DNA of 14,543 bases from Isotricha intestinalis (taxonomy: Eukaryota; Ciliophora; Litostomatea; Vestibuliferida; Isotrichidae): assembly GCA_023807065.1 (NCBI GenBank), contig JAJJLU010004346.1, positions 1 to 14,543 on the forward strand, read 5' to 3'. Under the pieces are notes generated by a model. The model worked only from the letters and a program-made list of their open reading frames with translations. It searched no databases and was not told the origin of the DNA. The position numbers were made by a program, and so were the translations under genes. Of the stretch, positions 1 through 6,979 are shown one piece after another (the stretch's first letter is position 1; every line of letters starts with the position of its first letter).

Positions 1-54
1 TCTCTATTTTCTATTTCTGAATGTGAAGTTTTTATATATGATGTTAAAATATAA
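1..54 (+). CDS. C-terminal tail of a + strand gene cut by the window edge (partial)
   Basis: The first 17 codons read SLFSISECEVFIYDVKI and then stop at TAA, directly before typical A/T-only spacer. The alternation of hydrophobic and polar residues looks like the last strands of a beta-rich domain. It faintly resembles the end of the B-box/propeller gene at 11363-13182 (FYFCFSENELIILKEE), so it could belong to a similar protein; that link is a guess from two short tails. The piece is too short to identify and the gene start lies outside the window. Confidence 0.35.
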   Translation, partial: SLFSISECEVFIYDVKI

Positions 55-589
55 TTTTAATTCATTTAGTTTAAATTTATTTTTTATTAATTTAGATATT
101 TATACTAATATAATTTTGCATAATATATTAAATGATTAAAAGTAAAAGGTTTGATTAAATAGAAAAAAGTTTCTTTTACTATTTATTGATATAACCTAAA
201 AATGTATGAGATAAATCTTTTCAATTATTATAAATAAAATATCCTATCATTAAAATAAATCCTATTTCTTTTTTATATTATATACATTCCAATATGATAA
301 TTAAAATGAAAAATATACAGTCCAAGTCATTAATTCAATTAAAATACGTGAAAAATGACTAAATACCATCAATATTCTTTTCTATTTTGCATAAAAGATA
401 ATATAAATTGTTTATGTGAATAAGAAAAGGATTTATCATTATTAGAGTTTATGAATTTTGAAAAAAATACAGAAAACAAAAAAAGTTTTGTATATCATTA
501 AAATTTGGAATATTATTGCATAAAAAATTTTTTGAAATTTGATAACTAATTTTTTATAAAATTATTACTTTATTTTTTCTTTCAGAATT
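55..589. other. A/T-rich spacer without a recognisable gene
   Basis: Almost pure A/T with stops in all frames. It holds the probable 3' flank of the gene ending at 54 and the upstream flank of the relic that becomes readable near 590. No tRNA-like fold, tandem repeat or long inverted repeat was seen. Confidence 0.5.
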
Positions 590-1026
590 TTATTCTCATA
601 TTATATCACCAACTTTTGAAGCATTTTATATTTGGATAATAAATCTTTGTAGAGATTGTAAATGAGATATTTTTTAAATCAAAGAATATTTTAAAGCATT
701 AAAGAAGAAATTATAATGTTATTGAAAGTTTGAATCAAAAATTAAAAGTCTTCCAGAAACTTAAAGATAATTATATTAAATTCAAAGAATTTAATGATTT
801 ATACAATTAGATTTTTAAAACAATTGAATTCAAAAATTATTTGTAGAAAGAAATAAATATATATAATTCTTTCTCTCAAAATATTTATATAGATTTTATC
901 AAAATATTAGAATAAAATTTTATTTTAAATTAACTAAATGAAATCAATATTTGTATAGCTATAAAGTCGTTTTAACTTTTAGAATTATATAAAAATAAAT
1001 TTTTGGCATCTTCAACTATCAAATAA
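590..1026 (+). pseudogene. Decayed coding relic with coiled-coil character; stops at probable Gln codons
   Basis: From 661 to 1026 one + strand frame gives a protein-like reading (for example ESLNQKLKVFQKLKDNYIKF, later KEINIYNSFSQNIYIDFIKI and LLELYKNKF). It is interrupted only by TAA/TAG, at 700, 808, 844, 913, 931 and 973, ending with TAA at 1024; TGA does not occur in it. Most of these stops sit where Gln would suit a helical protein. Just upstream, another frame (about 603-660) reads SPTFEAFYIWIINLCRDC, so at least one frameshift lies near 660. A Cys-x2-Cys element followed by a charged helix recalls the B-box/coiled-coil part of the gene at 11363-13182, so a dead paralogue is possible. 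A live gene in a code where UAR means Gln is the alternative, but intact neighbours use CAA for Gln and TAA as stop. Confidence 0.5.
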
Positions 1027-1215
1027 TTTTTTTTAAATTTTTAACCTTTAATGCTCAAAGTATTATGATAAATAAAACAATTACTTTTTCTTTTAATCAA
1101 ACAAAGATGTTATCAAATTTTCATATTATGTTATCATTTTAATTTTTTTCATGTGTGATGTAAAATTTATTTTATATTTAATTAAATAAAATTATTTTAA
1201 TTTATAATTGCTATT

Positions 1216-1962
1216 TTAAATATTTTCCTTGTTGATATTTGAATATATTTCTTTACAGATTGGACAAATTGCTTGAACTTCTATCCAACCATTTAAACAT
1301 TGTTTGTGAAAATAATGTTTTTTACATGAAAAAAATGAAACAACATCTTCATCTTTAAATAAATTTAAGCATATTCTACATGAATCTTCTTTAATTGCAT
1401 GAATATTTTTTTTTTGAATTTCTTTATATGTATAATTTTCAAATTTAATATTATTTTGAATTGTTTTTAGATAGTTTATTTGATCTCTTCTGACTGTGTC
1501 TTCTAATTCTAAAATACCATATTCAATAAAATTTAATCTTTCTTTAAGTTTAACTTCATAATCTAATATTGCTTTAACTTTTTCTTCTAATAATTTTACT
1601 TTCTCATTTATTTTTTTATTTCTTTCAAGATAAAAATCAAAACTTTCTTCAATATTTTTCTTTTTATCATTCAAATTTTTAACTTCGTTTTCTAATTCTT
1701 CTTTATTGAATTTTATATTTAAATTTTCTTCTTTATTTTCTAATAATTTATTTTTATTTTCAATTAACATATTTATTTTTTCAATCTCCTTTTTGATTAT
1801 ATCACTATTTTTAATAGCTTTATCCAATTCAAGTTTACTCTCTTTTAAATTGTTTTCAAAAGTTTCTCTCATAGTCTTAATAGCGTATTGATCTTTAATA
1901 ATAGAACTTTTTTTATCTTTAATTAACTTTAACTGATTATAATTATTTTGAATATTCTCCAT
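1216..1962 (-). CDS. Coiled-coil protein with C-terminal RING-H2 zinc finger (putative E3 ubiquitin ligase)
   Basis: A 248-codon gene. Residues about 5-150 are a Lys/Glu-rich helix with heptad-like hydrophobic spacing, expected to form a long coiled coil and so probably to mediate oligomerisation or partner binding. The C-terminus carries a complete RING-H2 pattern: C195-x2-C198, C213-x2-H216-x2-H219-x2-C222 and C233-P-I-C236, with the usual GW between the two halves. RING-H2 domains normally recruit E2 enzymes, so an E3 ligase role is inferred; the substrate is unknown. The start is well supported because an in-frame TAA lies directly before the ATG. It has no transmembrane segment or signal peptide, suggesting a cytosolic or cytoskeleton-associated protein. 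It is transcribed divergently from the gene at 2047, with 84 bp between the start codons. Confidence 0.85.
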   Translation of the reverse strand: MENIQNNYNQLKLIKDKKSSIIKDQYAIKTMRETFENNLKESKLELDKAIKNSDIIKKEIEKINMLIENKNKLLENKEENLNIKFNKEELENEVKNLNDKKKNIEESFDFYLERNKKINEKVKLLEEKVKAILDYEVKLKERLNFIEYGILELEDTVRRDQINYLKTIQNNIKFENYTYKEIQKKNIHAIKEDSCRICLNLFKDEDVVSFFSCKKHYFHKQCLNGWIEVQAICPICKEIYSNINKENI

Positions 1963-2046
1963 TTACAAACAAATTAGAAAAATAACAAACAAACAAATAA
2001 TAATTATATTAATATAATAATTATTAATTTCATAACTAAAAAAAAA
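1963..2046. promoter_or_regulatory. Short divergent intergenic region, probable bidirectional promoter
   Basis: Only 84 bp separate the ATG codons of two divergent genes. The region is almost entirely A/T and contains repeated caaacaaa and aataatta-like stretches and A-tracts just before both starts. Both 5' UTRs and core promoters must fit here, or overlap the opposite gene. No defined promoter element can be named. Confidence 0.45.
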
Positions 2047-2574
2047 ATGAAAGCAGACCATGAATATTCAACAACTTATGATGTAATAGGAGACTATTAT
2101 TATACAGGAGATCATTTATTGTTTGGTAATAGAATTCCTCCTTCAGAAAAACAATTTTTAGAAAGACCATTTCAAGCAATATCATTTAAATTTGAAAGAG
2201 GAATTGATGAAACAAAAAAAAATGAAATTAATGAAGATAGTATTGAAAGTATTCTTGAAAGAAGAAAAAATAGACCTCCTCCAGATTTTGATAAATGGGA
2301 ACCTAATTTAAAACAAAAAATTAATAAAGATTTATATTATCCTCTTCCTAAACCTTATGTACCAAAAGATAATTTGAAAAATTCAAGACCTGTTTATATT
2401 CTTGAACCTGAAACTCTCCCTTTAACTACTTATCAAAGAAGTTATGAAAATTTCCTTGTTCCTTATTATAAACATAAAAGATATTATAATTTGAGATATC
2501 CTTTTTATAATGATTATATTATGAATCCTAAGAGACCTAATTATCATGAGCTTACTAAAAGTTCTAAGTTTTAA
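2047..2574 (+). CDS. Unidentified 175-aa Tyr/Pro-rich protein
   Basis: A single open frame from ATG to TAA. The protein is not recognised. It is rich in Tyr, Pro, Lys and Asn, lacks signal peptide and membrane segments, and is mostly non-repetitive: an N-terminal TTYDVIGDYYYTGDHLLFGN segment, a charged middle around residues 55-75 (ERGIDETKKNEINEDSIES), an RRKNRPPPDFDKWEP stretch, then several Pro/Tyr blocks (YYPLPKPYVPK, YPFYNDYIMNPKRPNYHEL). Small Tyr/Pro-rich proteins of this style are common among ciliary microtubule-associated proteins, which would suit a flagellated cell, but this is only an analogy of composition. Codon use is like the neighbours (A/T-ending, CAA for Gln), so it looks like a live resident gene. 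It shares an 84-bp divergent promoter region with the RING gene to its left. Confidence 0.75.
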   Translation: MKADHEYSTTYDVIGDYYYTGDHLLFGNRIPPSEKQFLERPFQAISFKFERGIDETKKNEINEDSIESILERRKNRPPPDFDKWEPNLKQKINKDLYYPLPKPYVPKDNLKNSRPVYILEPETLPLTTYQRSYENFLVPYYKHKRYYNLRYPFYNDYIMNPKRPNYHELTKSSKF

Positions 2575-2664
2575 AATAATAAGATTTATTATTAAAAATA
2601 TATTTTTTTATTTTTTAAATATTTTTTTTATAACTGAGATTTTATTTTTTCCTTGTTTTTTTGA

Positions 2665-3930
2665 GTAAATTTTTTAACGGCGATTATTTTAGATCAACAA
2701 AAAAATCAACTTTTTAATATACTTTCTTATGTTCATTTTATTACAATAGAAATGGAGTTGTTGATTTAAATTCTAGGAACAAAATTATATTAAGATTAGG
2801 ATCAAATATTATAAATTATGAGATATAAGACTTTTTTTTTTATTAATGATTTAATGGAATAAATTGTATTAATTATAATCAATTTATTCGATATATTTTT
2901 TTTCAAGAGAATTTCTCAAAACAATTCATAGATTTTAAATTTTAATTCAATGATTAAATCCAAAATATAATAGTAATAATAGAGTAATTTATTTTTTAAT
3001 TCAAAATTAATAAAATATACAAATAATGTTCTTCATAATTTATCATTTAATAATTTAGTTGCTTCTTTTAAAGAATCTGGGTTTTAATCAACAATAATTA
3101 AAAAACATATTTTATATACTTGATAAACAGGATAAGGATATAATAATAATAATGATTTATTATATTTAACAAATAAAAAAATGACTTTATGTTAAATTTT
3201 GATTTTTTTCTTGAAATAAGTGGAAATCTCATATCAATAATTTTTGAATATTATTCAATAATAAGTGCTTCTATTAGTGATGTTGTAAATTATTTTTATG
3301 ATATGATGGATGGAGTATGGAATAAAAATTAAATATTCAAAATATAAAAGTTGAATTTATAATAAAAATAATAAATGCTCATTATAAATATAATCAATAT
3401 GAACATTCAACATACTTATCATAAAAATATGAATGTTTAAAACAATTAATAATCTAAATAAGAATATTCAAAATAATTATAATCAAAAAAGCAAAATATA
3501 TGAACATTCAAAATGATTTTAATATAAGAATTCAAAATAATTATAATAATAATATTAAAAGTAAAAGTATTCATTAAAGAAATAAATAAATATAAAAGAA
3601 ATAGAGCCAAAAAAGACCATGTAAATCAAATCTCAATGTCTAATAATAGCTTTTAAAAAAAATAGTAAATTCAAAAATATTAAATTCAATATTTAATTTT
3701 GAAAATTATCTCAAAGTGATATATACCGAAAATCGGATTAGAAATACCGTCTAAATAGAAACAATCCCTTTAAAATTTTGGAAATTTCAAACTACAAAAT
3801 TATCGAATTAAAATCACTACCTTTTTTTAAAATTATTATTAATATCCTTTAACTCTCTCTTAAAAAAGCTTCTGAGGATCTAACAGAATATATGGTAATT
3901 ATTTTATTCATAAATAAAGTATTTAATATA
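2665..3930 (+). pseudogene. Long eroded + strand coding relic, multiple frameshifts and stops
   Basis: No frame is open for long, but coding-like pieces follow one another on the + strand: FLTAIILDQQKNQLFNILSY (about 2677-2730), YNRNGVVDLNSRNKIILRLG (2742 on), VLHNLSFNNLVASFKESGF (3028-3084), a 44-codon open piece at 3198-3329 that includes SDVVNYFYDMMDGVWNKN, an Asn-rich tract with repeated attcaaaataattataa-like units (3360-3560), then VNSKILNSIFNFENYLKVIY (3665 on) and KKASEDLTEYMVI (about 3865-3905). Several interrupting stops (3085, 3752, 3809) are TAA at positions where Gln would fit. The pieces require frame changes between them, so this is best read as one or more dead genes. The family is not recognised. 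Confidence 0.45.
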
Positions 3931-4232
3931 TTTATATTAATATATTTTTTAATTAAAAATTTATTTTTAATGCATTTTTAGAAAAATATAATTTTAGTCT
4001 TAATAAAACCCCCAAAAAAAATTGGCTTGCTCTTTAGGGGTGGTACTAATCCGACTTTTTCTGTCATCAATTTTTTATGAATATTAATCATCAATGCTTT
4101 TTTTGTTGGTAATATTTTTAAATCTCTTAGATAATTTTTATTATTAATTATTGAAGTTAACAAAAGATAATATAGTTCCAACAAATTTTAATAGGAAAAT
4201 CTTCTTATTTATTTAATATAACTATTTATAAA
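3931..4232. other. Spacer with a local G/C-richer patch; weak coding traces on both strands
   Basis: Around 4010-4055 the sequence is unusually G/C-rich for this window. The + strand reads KKIGLLFRGGTNPTFSVINF before a TGA; the minus strand is open from 4184 to 3978 and includes KVGLVPPLKSKPIFFGGF, but that frame opens with TTG rather than ATG and has no upstream continuation. Neither reading can be chosen with confidence. It may be the end of the relic to the left or of the PI-PLC gene's 3' flank. Confidence 0.35.
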
Positions 4233-5189
4233 TTAAGAAAAATAAAAAAAATTTTGTTCAATAATATGCCTTACTAATTCTTCACTTGGAAAATTAATTG
4301 GAAAAATCCCTCTATAATTATTATATCTGAAAGGTACTTCATTTAATAAAATAATTAAATTATCCATTGAAATATTAATATAATTTGGAACTGCAGAAAT
4401 ATGATTAATAACTGGTTTAGTTAAATTCTTAATATACATATACTCATAAATTAATTTTTTTTTTAATTTAATATCTTTTTTTTTATTTAATAGTAAATAA
4501 AAGTCCTGCAAAAAAAATAAATTATCAATTCCTTTAGTCCAATCAAGAAAATTTTCATATGTAAAATATTCTATTAAAGGAAATATTTTTCCTCTAATTT
4601 TACCTATCATAGGAAAATCATTTCCTTTATAAAAATAATTAATATATTTATCAAAAATAGGTTTAGTAAATTTAATTTTGCATTCTTCAATTTCATTAGT
4701 TAAACAAGTATGATTTTGAAATTGAAATCTAACAATGAGAAATTCAGAAGGATATTTATTTAAAAAATTAACCATAGTTTCTAAAGTATCATTTAAATTA
4801 TCAAGAGTATGTATATAATGATAAATTGTAAAATTTTCTCCAGGTCTTAAATCAAAATATCTTATTCCTGCATTTAATTGAGATAAAATATCCCAATTTT
4901 GACACCTTAAATAATATTGTTTTGCTAATGTTTCATTTAAAAAATTTCTTGCACAAGAATCATGAGTTCCTGGAATTGAAAGTAATTTAGTATTCATTGT
5001 ATCTGGTAAATTTTTCATCCAATTTGTGTAATTTGATGGTAATTTTATTGTTGTGTTAAATGGCTCATCACTAAACCATTTATATCTTTTTCGTAGTTGT
5101 GGTTTTTTTAATAGATTATATAGTTTATATATTATAAAAAGAAAATAAACTATAGTTATTGTGATAATAAAATATTTTGAAATCCACAT
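4233..5189 (-). CDS. Membrane-anchored PI-PLC X-domain (bacterial-type phosphatidylinositol phospholipase C-like) protein
   Basis: A 318-codon gene. Residues about 5-27 form one hydrophobic segment followed by a basic stretch (KKPQLRKRYK), so the protein is probably a signal-anchored membrane enzyme. The X-domain follows: LLSIPGTHDSCA places the first catalytic His at 76 with Asp77; AGIRYFDLRPG gives the Asp113/Arg115 pair; and the second His is expected in IYHYIHTL (H124 or H127). A QDFY motif follows in the second half. In bacterial PI-PLCs these residues bind inositol and catalyse cleavage of phosphatidylinositol or GPI anchors without calcium. The usual His-Gly after the second histidine is changed here, so activity is likely but not certain. 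Many N-x-S/T sites suggest the domain faces the secretory lumen or cell surface, although the basic flank would favour the cytosol. No Y, C2 or PH domain is present, matching the simple PI-PLC/PLC-XD type. Confidence 0.8.
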   Translation of the reverse strand: MWISKYFIITITIVYFLFIIYKLYNLLKKPQLRKRYKWFSDEPFNTTIKLPSNYTNWMKNLPDTMNTKLLSIPGTHDSCARNFLNETLAKQYYLRCQNWDILSQLNAGIRYFDLRPGENFTIYHYIHTLDNLNDTLETMVNFLNKYPSEFLIVRFQFQNHTCLTNEIEECKIKFTKPIFDKYINYFYKGNDFPMIGKIRGKIFPLIEYFTYENFLDWTKGIDNLFFLQDFYLLLNKKKDIKLKKKLIYEYMYIKNLTKPVINHISAVPNYINISMDNLIILLNEVPFRYNNYRGIFPINFPSEELVRHIIEQNFFYFS

Positions 5190-5871
5190 TTTCTTTTTTT
5201 ATTTTTTAGTTAATGTATATAATATAATATAATTTTTTTGGTAAAATAAAAATTGAATGAATATTAAATTATATTTCACAATTTCATTTGTTTTTAAAGA
5301 TATATAAAAAATTCATAATGTGTGTATCTCAAGTTTTATAAATAGAAATGAAATATTTTTTTTATAATATAATATTTACACTATATATAATCTATAAAAT
5401 AAATATTGTATTACAATTGAAAAAAAAAATGATAATTTTTAATAAAAAAAGATATGCTCAAACGATTAACAATTTTAGATTTTATATTTGTTGAAAAACC
5501 AAAAATTATCAAATTATACTTTTTGTTTCTTTCATTCTTTTAAATAAATGAAGATAAGAAAAGAGAAATTTAATTTAAAACTAATTATATTTTTCTAATA
5601 TAAATTATTTCATATAATAAGTTTAATTATTTTAAAAATTATATTATGTGTTTTATTTGATTAATTGATAAATTATTGAAATGAAAAAATTTTTTTCTTT
5701 TTCATAAATTTTTTTCATTGTTTTGAGAATTAAATTTTGATTTTTTAATAATGATAAATAAAAAAATGCTTCAAAATGAAATTTTTTAATAAAAAGTCTT
5801 TAAAAAAAAAATTAATATTAATTTAAACAAGAAAAATAATCAAATAAAAAAAAATTATTTTAAGTAAATAA
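5190..5871. other. A/T-rich divergent spacer, no gene seen
   Basis: This 682-bp region lies between two divergent genes, so it should hold both promoters. It is nearly pure A/T with many A- and T-tracts and no convincing reading frame; a short protein-like string near 5450-5540 is too interrupted to call. The last 60 bases before the ATG at 5872 are A-rich, as before the other starts. Confidence 0.5.
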
Positions 5872-6891
5872 ATGGAACCTAAATCTAATATATTCAAATC
5901 AAAAAAGAACGAATCAAACCAAGGTTCAAAATTTATAACAATAAAAAAAGATCCATCAAAAAAGCCAGTAATGATATTATCATCAACAGTAAATGAATTT
6001 TCTTTATCAGCTCAATCAAGTTATTCTCCACCAAAAACACAAGAAATAAAAGAAGAAGAAATAAAAGATGAAATAAAAGAGGAAATAAAAGACGAAATAA
6101 AAGAAGAAATAAAAGATGAAATAAAAGAAGAAATAAAAGAAGAAATAAAAGAAGAAAAAAAGAAAAAAAAACCATTATTAGTTTTATCAAGTGATACAAT
6201 GGATTCAATATCAATAGCTCCAGTAATGCAAAGTGAAATAATAATAGATAAAGAAAATAATAATAAACCAGATTTAATAAAAAAAGAAGAAAAAAAAGTA
6301 GAAGAAAGCAATGATATAAATAAAAAAAAAATAGAAATTGTTCAATGTCCTCAAGAATCTTATGAATCTCCTCCTTGTACAAATATAATTAAAATTAAAA
6401 AAAAAAACAAAGTTCCAACTAATGAAGAAATACTTAAAGAAATAGAAAAAATTAATCAAGAAGAAGAAGAAATTAGATTAAGAAGAGCAAGTAAAAGAAA
6501 AGAAAAAGATAGAAGGAAAAAAAAAGTTAAAAATGAAGGTCAAATTCAAATTAATGGGAAAAGACCTCAAAGTGTAAATTATAATAGAAGAAATAATCAA
6601 AATGTTATTAATATTAGTGTTAATCAAGTTAAAAATAAAAAAAATAAACAAGATTTAAGTTTTGTTCCTCAAACTGAATTTTCTGTTGGAAATAATAATT
6701 TAAATTTACAATTAAATTTATCTAAACAAAATGATTTTTCTATAAATAGGGCTGCTGATTTTTTTTGTGAAGGAAATCCTGATTTAAAAGGTAAAAAGAA
6801 AGGAAAAAAAGAAAAAGAAAAAGTTAAAGTTAATGATGAACCACCTTTTGATATTGATCAATTTTTAAAAGAGTATTATAGTATTAAATAA
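5872..6891 (+). CDS. Highly charged low-complexity protein with EIK(E/D) tandem repeat
   Basis: A 339-codon gene with an in-frame TAA immediately before its ATG. No known domain is recognised. Residues about 58-96 are a tetrapeptide repeat of the form E/D-I-K-E/D, encoded by 12-bp-like units (gaaataaaagat/gaa), which should form a charged single helix. The repeat is bracketed by two copies of a short motif: KKPVMILSSTVNEFSLSA (from residue 30) and KKPLLVLSSDTMDSISIA (from residue 99). The middle (about 120-260) is Lys/Glu/Asn-rich, including a basic patch (SKRKEKDRRKKKVK). The C-terminus has a lysine-rich GKKKGKKEKEK run followed by a conserved-looking hydrophobic end (PPFDIDQFLKEYYSIK), a likely docking peptide. 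It is probably an intrinsically disordered scaffold or nucleic-acid-binding protein; this is inferred from composition only. It is followed on the same strand by the RING-H2 gene after 88 bp. Confidence 0.75.
   Translation: MEPKSNIFKSKKNESNQGSKFITIKKDPSKKPVMILSSTVNEFSLSAQSSYSPPKTQEIKEEEIKDEIKEEIKDEIKEEIKDEIKEEIKEEIKEEKKKKKPLLVLSSDTMDSISIAPVMQSEIIIDKENNNKPDLIKKEEKKVEESNDINKKKIEIVQCPQESYESPPCTNIIKIKKKNKVPTNEEILKEIEKINQEEEEIRLRRASKRKEKDRRKKKVKNEGQIQINGKRPQSVNYNRRNNQNVINISVNQVKNKKNKQDLSFVPQTEFSVGNNNLNLQLNLSKQNDFSINRAADFFCEGNPDLKGKKKGKKEKEKVKVNDEPPFDIDQFLKEYYSIK
6046..6156 (+). repeat. 12-bp coding minisatellite (EIK repeat)
   Basis: About nine imperfect copies of the unit gaaataaaagaa/gaaataaaagat lie head to tail inside the gene at 5872. 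Copies differ mainly at the last codon (GAA or GAT) and occasional third positions (gag, gac). The unit length keeps the frame, so copy number could vary without breaking the protein. Confidence 0.85.
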
Positions 6892-6979
6892 ATATTTTAT
6901 TAATATCTAAAATAGTTTATCTTTGAAAAATAATATATTTATAAAATCGATTTTTTATTTTTATTTTATTTTTTTATTG
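6892..6979 (+). promoter_or_regulatory. Short intergenic region before the Asn-rich RING-H2 gene
   Basis: Only 88 bp lie between the stop of the EIK-repeat gene and the first ATG of the next gene on the same strand. The region is open in the downstream frame from 6923, but only from a TTG, and would encode a Phe/Ile-rich string typical of translated T-rich leader. It is therefore treated as 5' flank and not as a signal peptide. Confidence 0.5.

Noticed and set aside
1706..1891. + strand hydrophobic open frame inside the coiled-coil RING gene
   Set aside because: Reverse reading of Lys/Glu/Asn codons gives Phe/Leu/Ser strings; no independent support.
4009..4021. cccccaaaaaaaa run resembling a ciliate C4A4 telomere repeat
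   Set aside because: A single occurrence in the interior of the window, not tandem.
3978..4184. Minus-strand open frame of 68 codons containing KVGLVPPLKSKPIFFGGF
   Set aside because: The frame opens with TTG, has no ATG until well inside, and the + strand gives an equally protein-like reading. Kept only as part of the spacer description.
5933..6459. Several minus-strand open frames opposite the EIK-repeat gene (Phe/Ile/Ser-rich)
   Set aside because: Antisense shadows of a purine-rich coding repeat; they lack real composition and no start or domain supports them.
6923..6979. N-terminal extension of the Asn-rich RING gene that would look like a signal peptide
   Set aside because: It starts at TTG and is the translation of a T-rich leader; the first ATG is at 6980.
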